DNA of 35,865 nt, from contig JANBQS010000103.1 in the NCBI GenBank assembly GCA_027577415.1, forward strand, positions 1-35,865. Direction: 5' to 3'. The position numbers and the translations under genes are program-made. Positions 8,686-16,044 of this stretch are shown here, in pieces (position 1 is the stretch's first letter; each line of letters begins with the position of its first letter). The stretch comes from Coemansia sp. RSA 922 (taxonomy: Eukaryota; Kickxellomycota; Kickxellomycetes; Kickxellales; Kickxellaceae). A model generated the notes under the pieces. It ran no database searches and was not told the DNA's origin. It saw nothing but the letters and a program-made list of their open reading frames with translations.

Positions 8686-10041
8686 ATGTCCTCCTTTGAG
8701 GATGAATTAAACGACTATGTGAATTCTAGCCAACCAGTGCGCGAAGCCGTCTCGTGTGAGGCCGTAGCATCAAACACGAATTTCAGCGCAAGCAGCGACG
8801 TACATTCCCAGCTCCCTAGTGGGTACGAGATATCGGCAGACCCCCAGTACGCCTACAACCAGTCTAGCGATCTCTGGTTGGAAATATACACGGGGTTAGT
8901 ATCATACTACGACCCAGTCACCCTAACGTACGTTCCCGTGCAAGCGGAAGAACGCCCAGAGTCCGACACCTTTGACGGCGTGGTGCGTCTAGTGGTTGTG
9001 GAGTCCGACTGCTATGCGGCCGGCCAAGTAGTTGACATAAACGTCGCCGAGGGACTCGACATAGGACGTGATCGGGCCGAAAGGGGTGTTTGCAATTTGC
9101 GTATCCCCGATATTGGAGTATCGCGGTTTCACGCCAAAATATACGTTGGCAGCGATGCGAATACAGTCGACCAAAGCCATGTTGATGATTTGGCTGGGTG
9201 CGGGTCGGAGGAGGGCGAGATTGAAGAGCCCGAAGAAGCTAGTGCTGCGAAGACACCTGACGAGGACGAACTCTCGGACGGCGAGTGTCAGGAAGACGCT
9301 GTCGACACAGACTCTACAAACTCTGGTATAAACCCAGCGCTGCCAAAGCTATTTATCGTCGACCAGGGGTCAACTCACGGTACATTTGTAAACGGCAGCC
9401 GGCTTTCTGAATCAAAGACAGCCAGCAAACCCTTTCAGCTACGGCACCAGGACCAGATTGCCATAGGCCAAACTACGCTCCAACTTCACATACATGAGCA
9501 ATGGGTGTGTGCAAAGTGCAAGAACTCTGGCAACAACGAAATTAATACCTACGAGTGCGACTCTGCTGTAAGTGGAGCACATGCTCAGCCGATTCACATA
9601 TCCGACCGCAATAACGACCTTCAAAAGGCTCGCATCGACAACTTGAAGGCGATCAAGAGCAAGTATATGGCCCAACCAGTACGAGAAACCAAACCAGGTA
9701 GCTATGTCGACCGCGCCATGCTGAGACGTCGATTGCTGGGTAGCTACCAGCAGCCAGTTCTCCAGAACCCGCCAACCACGATGCAGGTAGCTTGTAGTCA
9801 GCCGACTGATTCGCAAGTACCAGAGCCGCTTACAGAGAGCAACCCGGGATACTCGATGCTGAAAAAGATGGGGTGGGTACCAGGCGCTGGCCTGGGCGCC
9901 AGCAAAGAAGGTATCGTTGATCCTATCGAAATCGAGGGCAACGCTGATCGCGCTGGACTTGGAGCTGAGGAAGAGTTGCCCAGCGAGAGGAAAAGATCAA
10001 AAGTGGCTCGAGTAACAAAAGAGCGATTCTACAGCTTGTAA
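8686..10041 (+). CDS. OCRE-FHA-G-patch protein (AGGF1-like)
   Basis: 451 residues from the ATG at 8686; reading further upstream has no ATG start. Order of parts: an OCRE-like repeat at about 52-85 (SSDLWLEIYTGLVSYYDPVTLTY split over one turn, ending TYVPV); an FHA domain from about 98 (LDIGRDR, then VSRFHAKI at 145-152) that is interrupted by an acidic stretch (about 160-218) and resumes with FIVDQGSTHGTFVNG (223-237); and a C-terminal G-patch (about 390-427, MGWVPGAGLG). This is the architecture of AGGF1/VG5Q-type nuclear proteins. The G-patch suggests activation of a DEAH helicase, and FHA suggests phosphothreonine binding. The 3' end converges on the small family gene at 10183. Confidence 0.8.
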   Translation: MSSFEDELNDYVNSSQPVREAVSCEAVASNTNFSASSDVHSQLPSGYEISADPQYAYNQSSDLWLEIYTGLVSYYDPVTLTYVPVQAEERPESDTFDGVVRLVVVESDCYAAGQVVDINVAEGLDIGRDRAERGVCNLRIPDIGVSRFHAKIYVGSDANTVDQSHVDDLAGCGSEEGEIEEPEEASAAKTPDEDELSDGECQEDAVDTDSTNSGINPALPKLFIVDQGSTHGTFVNGSRLSESKTASKPFQLRHQDQIAIGQTTLQLHIHEQWVCAKCKNSGNNEINTYECDSAVSGAHAQPIHISDRNNDLQKARIDNLKAIKSKYMAQPVRETKPGSYVDRAMLRRRLLGSYQQPVLQNPPTTMQVACSQPTDSQVPEPLTESNPGYSMLKKMGWVPGAGLGASKEGIVDPIEIEGNADRAGLGAEEELPSERKRSKVARVTKERFYSL

Positions 10042-10182
10042 ATATTATAAATAATATATTGAATGAATTTAGTACTATGTGAAGAAGGAAAGCTACGTCA
10101 AAAAAGCCTTTCTAGTCAGCTACTACCAGCCAAGCTATCAATTGTTATATCTTGGTGATATCGTAGTGATACTCTACATATT

Positions 10183-10560
10183 TTATAGATGCATACGTTC
10201 ATTATACTCTTCCACTCTGCCTTCGCTTAATTCTACGACTTTCTCATATAGTTCTGGAAATCTATTATTATAGGCATCATCAAATTTGGCAAGGCCATCT
10301 TCTTTTCCAGAAAATATGTAAACGTCACATGTACGGGCTTCTTCTATAGACTTTATAACTACATTTTCTGTCATTTCCGTACATCCATGCTCCTCAATGG
10401 CATAAAAGCTATTTCCTGCATACAAGGCATTTGATTTGAGATATTCTATATATGCTTTTATCTCATCAACCATTCTAGACTCATTATTACTGGTCATCCG
10501 ATGGTATTCAAAAATATAGAGCTTGCCATATCCGTCATATGCATAATAAAAACACGCCAT
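10183..10560 (-). CDS. Small-protein family member 1 (divergent, 125 aa)
   Basis: 125 residues from the ATG at 10558-10560 (MACFYYAYDG). No known domain, signal peptide or membrane helix. I place it in the local family by position of motifs: YIEYLKSN aligns with the AEYVKDNY helix, NSFYAIEEHG with the VYIATNG strand, and ARTCDVYIFSGKEDG with the TYFLIANG strand. It lacks the MEYPV N-terminus and the MK.LL C-terminus of its relatives, so it is the most diverged member. It shares their promoter layout, with a TATA box at 10666-10675 and a perfect CRE-type dyad at 10779-10808. Function unknown. Confidence 0.65.
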   Translation of the reverse strand: MACFYYAYDGYGKLYIFEYHRMTSNNESRMVDEIKAYIEYLKSNALYAGNSFYAIEEHGCTEMTENVVIKSIEEARTCDVYIFSGKEDGLAKFDDAYNNRFPELYEKVVELSEGRVEEYNERMHL

Positions 10561-10665
10561 CTTCCTATGCACTTTTTGCAGCAGAAGTTGATAGATAAAT
10601 AAACTTGGAGAGGAAATATGTGTGGCAAAATGTTCTGAAAGTGAAAAGAGGGACAGCGGCAGCCT

Positions 10666-10808
10666 GTTTTATATAGCAGAAAGGGCGGTATTCTCACTTG
10701 CCACAAGAGTAGCAAATTCTGCTGCCCCACCATCTTTTGGCAAACATAAATCATTGCAGCCCTTTGTCTCAAAGAGTGTACGTCATTCGAGACTTTGAGA
10801 ATGACGTA
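10666..10808 (-). promoter_or_regulatory. Promoter of family member 1: TATA box and perfect CRE dyad
   Basis: On the minus strand, TATATAAAAC (10666-10675) lies about 110 bp before the ATG. Upstream, TACGTCATTC (10779-10788) and GAATGACGTA (10799-10808) form a perfect 10-bp inverted repeat with a 10-bp spacer. Each arm holds a TGACGTA core of the ATF/CREB bZIP type. The nearer arm starts 112 bp before the TATAAA, the same spacing as in the other family promoters. A weak GATGGTGGGG box occurs near 10726. Confidence 0.6.
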
Positions 10809-10839
10809 TTTGTCTACAAAAGCAGAAAACTGCGTGTCC

Positions 10840-11131
10840 CCCTCCCCCACTTTCTTTTAGGAAAAGGCAGTGAGAAAGCAAAGAGAAAATTCTTGTCCAA
10901 CCATTGTGCATTCCTTGGGGTAAAGAAACATTCGGTATGATGCAATGCATCCTTTCTTGGAGCATTTACGTTTAGGTGGCATGTTGTTTAGGTGTATTTT
11001 CTTATATAGAGCTGCAGGTTGTTAATTGTGCCTAGCCAACATTAACATTTGCCACTTTTTTTTTTTCCCAAGTGAGCCCAATGTGCCAGCTGGGAGCTCC
11101 TTTGAATAACAACTTATGCGTTGAAGCATAA
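10840..11131. other. AT-rich spacer, nothing recognised
   Basis: No protein-like ORF, RNA gene or clear repeat is visible. A poly-T run occurs near 11057-11067. Confidence 0.5.
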
Positions 11132-11565
11132 TTGTCACATAGCAGCCATATGACATGTCACAGGAGACAGTGATTGACTGTGATGATCATAGTATTTTTC
11201 ATTAGTATTTAAATGTTTGTCCCACTCAGCACTAGGCTGGGAATCATTGAGTTTCTTCTCTTGTTTTGGAAAATTACTGTCTAACGTTTAAAAAAACAAC
11301 CCTTGTAACATTAAGTAGTGTTAAGGAGGAGGAGTGAATAAAATGTTCACTAGTAAGATTGAAAAATAGGAATCTATTTGTAAGGAAAACTTCTTTGAAA
11401 ACTGGAGAGAGAAATGTTGGCTTTTTATAGCCGTAACGACCTGGACTGAGGAGCCAGTGCACTTGTTCTTTGTGATGGGTGATGGGTATCACTGTGGAGA
11501 TGGAGATCTTGATCTTGATGTGTGAGAGGATCCGCTGTGAGACTCATGACTCGCAACAGTAGCAC
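11132..11565 (-). repeat. Repeat B, copy 1 (putative LTR-type element remnant)
   Basis: Read on the minus strand, this stretch holds segment X (GAGTCTCAC... through CTATAAAAAGCC, about 11545-11330) followed by segment Y (GTTAGACAG... through TGCTATGTGACA, 11288-11132). Both recur on the plus strand at 15411-15790, but there Y precedes X. The order in this copy (X-Y plus the start of another TGTGACAT block) is what an LTR followed by an internal end and a second, truncated LTR would give. Similarity is clear but interrupted; boundaries are approximate. It lies directly downstream of the gag-protease remnant. Confidence 0.5.
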
Positions 11566-11607
11566 CTCCTCATTTGATATTTTCAGCAGCACTAGTGCTA
11601 CATGATC

Positions 11608-12280
11608 TCACTGGCCCATGTCTTTGTTGTCTGCCAAATGCAGAATTGCCGTCTCATTCATATGTTTAGTTTTGAGTCTTAGGTTTTTACAAGTGTGCAT
11701 GTTCACAAGCATCGTCTGACAGCCATTATCAATCAAGACTTGAACCGGCTGTCCAAATACAGTTGCTGAAACCACAAGTTGCGATTTTGTTGAGGTTTTG
11801 TGAATATGAGTATTATTAACCAAGTCCAGCTCCAACTCCTCACTATTCTGTACTGGAACCAGGCACTTGACGCTGCCTAATCCTGCCGTTCTTTTGGGCA
11901 CTTGTTCAGCTTACACTTTGCCCACAAGTGCTGCTGGCCACACCCAAGACACAGCTTTTTTCTCATGCGGAAATCATATGTCTTGCGACTTACCCAAGCT
12001 TTAAACAGGTTGTACTTGGGCAAATGATGCTTATTCAAACCCTCCGCCAACTGCTGGTTATTTGTTTGGCTTAGCTGAGTGATGGATATCATGGCGCAAG
12101 GCAGCCACATTAAAGGTTCCATTGCCGTCCATCTCTCCAGCACTCTCACATACCATATCAACGTTCATCGGTTCAGTGCCATTGTCCCTCAATCCCTTCA
12201 TCTGGTAATGTGTGCGCAATAGTGTCTTCAGTTCATCCACACTGATCTTGTGTATACTGCCAGTATGTCCAAATACTTGC
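11608..12280 (-). pseudogene. Decayed retrotransposon gag-protease remnant
   Basis: Three overlapping minus-strand reading frames together show a gag tail and an aspartic protease. The first (12280-12058) has a gag-like helical segment. The second (about 12100-11877) ends in a zinc knuckle, CLGCGQQHLWAKC, spaced C-X2-C-X3-H-X4-C, one residue shorter than the usual CCHC. The third (11901-11608) holds a retropepsin-like segment, VLIDNGCQTMLVN, where the active-site triad reads DNG instead of DSG or DTG. Frames are broken between the parts and no reverse transcriptase or integrase follows, so the element is dead. A putative LTR abuts its 5' end at 12281. Confidence 0.7.
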
Positions 12281-12560
12281 TGTAGGATTTCAACGCTCAG
12301 TGACAATATCCGACATTTTAGTTTGACTTGATTTCTACTGCTATGATCAATGGTACATCGATCATGAGCAGTAGCACCGTTACTGTTCCCACAGACCGTT
12401 GTCCCTATTTAAAGGTCCGCTCCCCAGCAACAGTAGAGTAGTTCTTTTTAATCATATTTTTTTTTATCTTTATAGCTTTTATTTATTAAGAAATACAAGA
12501 CGTAAGGACTGGTGAGCTTTGGCTTTAGCTGCTAGCAAATTTACTCATACTAAATCTACA
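12281..12560 (-). repeat. LTR repeat A, copy 1
   Basis: 280 bp. On the plus strand it starts TGTAGGATTT and ends AAATCTACA, giving TG...CA ends with a 5-bp terminal inverted repeat (TGTAG/CTACA). Copies 2 and 3 lie at 15087-15370 and 25477-25748. Shared landmarks include CCCTATTTAAAGGTCC and GACGTAAGGACTGGTGA. The strand is assigned so that it precedes the gag remnant as a 5' LTR. No target-site duplication is visible (CTTGC left, GGCTG right), so this copy is rearranged or truncated at one side. Confidence 0.7.
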
Positions 12561-12668
12561 GGCTGGAATGAGTATAACATAATTGAAAATGCAGTGGATG
12601 TACTAACACGTTCACTGACCAGAGAGCTGACAGAAGAGGCGATGAATAAATGGCTAGGAAACAAGTAG
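12561..12668 (+). pseudogene. C-terminal fragment of a small-protein family gene
   Basis: Starting one base after LTR copy 1, 35 codons (GWNEYNIIENAVDVLTRSLT...) plus a TAG stop encode only the C-terminal module of the local family. It matches the C-terminus of the gene at 24138 (GWTEYQTIAHIGDTL) and, more closely, the pseudogene at 25163. The 3' flank also matches: GACTGTCCACCGCCATTTCC here against the same region near 25147 on the other strand. The 5' part is gone, replaced by the LTR. Confidence 0.75.
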
Positions 12669-13189
12669 AGGACTGTCCACCGCCATTTCCAATCTACAGA
12701 ACTGGGCATACACAGTTCTTGGAGCATGCCATCATCACCTAAGCACAGTTTTATACACTAATTTTTGACATGAATCCCCTTGCTAGAGCCCTTGGTTTAG
12801 TCGAGTTACAAATACAGACAAATACTTTATTCAGTAAAGCAATCAATTGGTCTCTGGCAATTCCTTAGGTACACCAGAAACAGCAGCTGGGGTGTTCAAC
12901 GTGCTTTTGCCACATTGAATTGCCATGGGCAAAGGCTCTTTTGAAAGTTGGGAAACACTCAGACTTTAAACCACAGCCCCTCTCATCTCTTGACATTGGC
13001 TGTTGGTTGCTTCACACTTGCTTGGGCAAAGGCTTCTCAGAAAATGGGAATGCCTTTGGAATAAAAAAATATTGCATCCTCCCTTTTTTTTGTCTGTTGA
13101 ATGCTACAGTCAGCAAAAAAAACCTGTTTTCTCCATGGTGGGGAGTATTAAAGAAAAGCACAACCCTTTGAAGCAATTGCTTTAGGCAT
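12669..13189 (+). other. Family 3' flank and spacer
   Basis: The first 300 bp resemble the 3' flank of the next gene (after 13834), including the TCCAATC.ACAGA.CTGGG segment and ACAAATACTTT. The rest is spacer with near-repeats of TGGGCAAAGGCT at about 12918 and 13024. No additional coding sequence seen. Confidence 0.45.
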
Positions 13190-13315
13190 TGACAAAAGGC
13201 AATAGATTGCTTTTTCTGTTTCCGAGCACTATAGGACGGTTGGGGAAGGTGTTTCCAAGTGCTGTTCTTCTCATTTTTCTTCTAGTTGCCGCTACTCCTG
13301 CAATGGTATAAAAAA
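13190..13315 (+). promoter_or_regulatory. Promoter of family member 2
   Basis: A decayed CRE (TGACAAAA, 13190) lies exactly 117 bp before the TATA box (TATAAAAAA, 13307). Between them is the family box CTATAGGACGGTTGGGG (13230-13246) and CTAGTTGCC (13282). From about 13221 to 13430 the sequence is nearly identical to 14339-14545 upstream of the next gene. Confidence 0.6.
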
Positions 13316-13438
13316 GCCAGCCCAAGGCTGCCAGTTTATTTTTTCTTCTTCACTCTCACATCCACATCTCTTTTGAATATCAAACACACCTCAACCCTTA
13401 TTTTATTCTTGTCCAAGTTTACTTGCAAAAGAGTGGCC

Positions 13439-13834
13439 ATGGAGTATCCAGTTTTTTTCCTGAAAAACTATAGCATATATTATCATGGAGCTCAACCCCA
13501 TACTGCAGAAATAAAAAATGCTCGCTTAGCTGCAGAGTATGTGAAGGATAATTATGATAAAAACATCATGAATGATAGGACAGTATATATTTTCACAAAT
13601 GGTATTGTTCACAAATATGTCACCCGAACTAAAAATGATGCTGAAGGAGCTACTGAATTATATGGGCCCACTTATTTTTTTATTGCTAATGGAAATGAAT
13701 TGAAAGGCTATCAGGAGTGTCTTCAACTTAAAGGTCTATCCCAAGTGATTCCATTAGCAGCAAAGGTGCTAGGTAATGACACAGCAAAGTATATAACAAC
13801 AGAGGAGATGAAGATATTGCTTGACAAAAAGTAA
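13439..13834 (+). CDS. Small-protein family member 2 (131 aa)
   Basis: 131 residues from the ATG at 13439 (MEYPVFFLKN). Family landmarks in order: MEYPV at the N-terminus, AAEYVKDNY (about 32-40), VYIFTNGIVHKY (about 49-60), GPTYFFIANG (about 76-85), VIPLAAKVLGND and a final EEMKILL. The open frame extends upstream to 13286, but I start at MEYPV: the leader is conserved in other copies at nucleotide level while being out of frame there, so it is untranslated. No cysteine pattern, signal peptide or membrane span. The C-terminal module is shared with the gene at 25856. Function unknown. Confidence 0.75.
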   Translation: MEYPVFFLKNYSIYYHGAQPHTAEIKNARLAAEYVKDNYDKNIMNDRTVYIFTNGIVHKYVTRTKNDAEGATELYGPTYFFIANGNELKGYQECLQLKGLSQVIPLAAKVLGNDTAKYITTEEMKILLDKK

Positions 13835-14246
13835 AGACTGCCCACTGCCATTTCCAATCAACAGAGCTGGGTATACACATAGTTCTTGAGTTTATCATAC
13901 TCAAGCACTGCTACCCTCTTTGGCTATTTTCAACCAATAGTTCCTCATTAGAGCTCTTTGTTTAGTTGAATTGAAATATAGACAAATACTTTCTATGCTG
14001 CAACCTGTTGGGATCTGGTGGGCCTTCTGTTGTTGCAGAGGCAGTAGCTGGCTTGCTCAACCACGCCCTCATCATGGGGCACATTTTCCAGCTTTGTACA
14101 GGGTTGGGAAAAGCGTCTTTAAAAGTAGGAGTACTTTTGAACTTTCTAAAAAATGACGACATCACAAGACTTCAAAATAGATTGTGATGCCCTTCTTTAG
14201 AATTTTTTGTGCACACTATGCTGCGGCTCCAGCTAAAATCCCTGTT

Positions 14247-14265
14247 TGCTCCTAGGTGAGGAGCA
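14247..14265 (+). promoter_or_regulatory. Conserved 19-bp hairpin/dyad upstream of member 3
   Basis: TGCTCCT, a 5-bp loop and AGGAGCA form a perfect 7-bp stem. The same stem with a different loop occurs at 26605-26623, upstream of the gene at 25856 in the opposite array. The stem kept with a changed loop suggests a selected DNA or RNA dyad. Confidence 0.4.
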
Positions 14266-14307
14266 GTTTATATTGCACATCCCTTTGAACCAATTGTTTT
14301 TTGGGCA

Positions 14308-14433
14308 TGACGTAAGGTGTGACTTGGCTATTCCCATCTCCAAGCACTATAGGACGGTTGGGGAAGGTGTTTCCAAGTGCTGTTCTTCACTTTTTTCTTC
14401 TAGTTGCCGCTACTCCTACAATGGTATAAAAAA
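14308..14433 (+). promoter_or_regulatory. Promoter of family member 3
   Basis: A CRE-like TGACGTAA (14308-14315) lies 117 bp before the TATA box at 14425. The box CTATAGGACGGTTGGGG is at about 14348-14364 and CTAGTTGCC at 14400-14408. The TATA box is 122 bp before the ATG. Confidence 0.6.
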
Positions 14434-14546
14434 GCCAGCTCAAGGCTGCCAGTTTATTTTCTCTCCTTCACTCTCACATCCCCATCTCTTTTGATTATCA
14501 AACACACTTCAGCCCTTATTTTGTTCTTGGTCAAATTTACTTACAA

Positions 14547-14972
14547 ATGGAAGGTAGAGAGTATACAATTATTCTCCTGGAGGATTCTTACATAACATAT
14601 TGTGGACCTGTAGTCCACCAGAAAAAAATGACTGATATTTATGAAGCTGCAAAAATGATAAAAATGGGATATATAGGTGTCCCTATGGAGGGAAGGTCGG
14701 TTTATGTTGCTTACAATGACAGTGACAATAACAGTGTTTTTAAATATGCCTTGAAAATGACAAAACCCCCTGGAGAAGATTTTCCCAAATTATCAGGGCA
14801 AACATATTTCTTGATTGCTAATGGAAAGAGTATGACAGTGTTTATGGGGACCTTAAAAGAGAAGGGGTTTGCTGAGCATCAAGTAATTACAGCTGCAGCA
14901 GAGCATTTAAAGAATAACCAGCATGCAAGACTATATACAAAGGATGTGGTTGGGTTGCTATCAAAGAAGTAG
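14547..14972 (+). CDS. Small-protein family member 3 (141 aa)
   Basis: 141 residues from the ATG at 14547. N-terminal EYTIILLEDSYITYCG with KMTDIYEAAK resembles the N-terminus of the gene at 28195 (EYTALVLTNSTLRYRG, KMTDVHEEAE). Then come SVYVAYND...VFKY, LSGQTYFLIANG and VITAAAEHLKNNQ, followed by a lysine-rich end (LLSKK). The promoter and leader are nearly identical to those of member 2, but the proteins share only the scattered family motifs. No known domain. Function unknown. Confidence 0.75.
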   Translation: MEGREYTIILLEDSYITYCGPVVHQKKMTDIYEAAKMIKMGYIGVPMEGRSVYVAYNDSDNNSVFKYALKMTKPPGEDFPKLSGQTYFLIANGKSMTVFMGTLKEKGFAEHQVITAAAEHLKNNQHARLYTKDVVGLLSKK

Positions 14973-15086
14973 ATGACTTGTCTTTGTCACTCTTAAGCAA
15001 TGTGAGCACCACTAGGTATGCATAGTTATTTGACCTTGCCATAATCTAGTAAGAACTCTTCTATTCAGTAGTTTTTTTAACCTACA

Positions 15087-15370
15087 TGTAGGTTTTTTGA
15101 CGTTTGGTGATGATATCCAACATTTTATTTTGACTTGATCTCTACTGATTGCGATCAACGACCCATTAATCAAGAGTAGTAGTGTTGTTACTGCTCTCGC
15201 AGACCACCGTCCCTATTTAAAGGTCCGCACCCTAGCAACCATAGAGTAGTTCTTTTTAATCACCTTTTATCTTTATAGCTTTTTTTTTTATTAAGAAATA
15301 CAAGACGTAAGGACTGGTGAACTTTGGCATTCTGCCGCTTGTTAAAAACTATACATACTAAAAAATTACA
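15087..15370 (-). repeat. LTR repeat A, copy 2
   Basis: 284 bp, plus-strand ends TGTAGG and ATTACA. It has the same orientation as copy 1 and the same internal landmarks (CCCTATTTAAAGGTCC, GACGTAAGGACTGGTGA). The left boundary sits in the palindrome CCTACATGTAGG, which looks like two LTR ends abutting. No target-site duplication is visible (CTACA left, GGCGC right). Confidence 0.65.
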
Positions 15371-15410
15371 GGCGCTACCAAATATTGCAAGGTTTTTTTT
15401 TTTTTTTTTT

Positions 15411-15790
15411 AAATGTTAGACAGTATTTCCAAACAAGAGAAGAAACTCCCTGATTCCCAGCCTAGTGCTGAGCGGGACTAACATTTAAATACTAATGAGA
15501 AATACTATGCTTATCACAGTCAATCACAGTCTCCTGTGACATCACATATGGCTACTATGTGACAGTATTGTGAATCAAGAGTCTCACAATGGATCTTCTC
15601 ACCCTTCAGCATCAAGATCTCTATTACCACGATGATACTCAATATCCATCACAAAGAACAAGTGCATTGACTCCACAGGCCAAGCCACTGCAACTATAAA
15701 AGCCAACATTTCTCCCTCTAACTTTCATGTGTTTTCCTTACAATTAAAGAGCTTTTTCAAGCCACTTATTTTATTCTCGCGAACCTCTTA
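15411..15790 (+). repeat. Repeat B, copy 2 (inverted relative to copy 1)
   Basis: Segment Y (GTTAGACAG, GATTCCCAGCCTAGTGCTGA, TATGTGACA) is followed directly by segment X (GAGTCTCAC, ACAAAGAACAAGTGCA, CTATAAAAGCCAACATTTCTC). A possible LTR start is TGTGACATCACATATGG at 15535. An 18-base T run (15393-15410) lies just before it. The right end is not determinable. Confidence 0.5.
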
Positions 15791-16044
15791 TTCGTGTCTT
15801 TTCTCTCTCTTAACAACGGCAACTAACATCGACGTTTATTTACAAGTGACTTCACATACTGCAAACGACTTGGCATGATTCTAACCATTTGCTGACTCGG
15901 GTATCTTCAAATGAACATAAACCACTGAGTAAGTTTCGCATTTATACACAATCTAGAATGTCAAAGAGGTAATTATATGGAAAAAGGCTCAATGCATTTT
16001 ATGAAGGGTTTGACTGTACAACTTCATTAACAATTTGATATGTG
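15791..16044. other. Spacer, nothing recognised
   Basis: Unique-looking AT-rich sequence between repeat B and the 3' end of the methyltransferase fusion gene. No feature supported. Confidence 0.4.

Noticed and set aside
10079..10273. Small plus-strand ORF after the FHA/G-patch gene
   Set aside because: It overlaps the 3' end of family member 1 on the other strand and has low-complexity Tyr/Ser content.
15393..15410. 18-base T run as a transcription terminator
   Set aside because: Poly-T is common in these AT-rich spacers and lies between two repeats, with no RNA polymerase III gene upstream.
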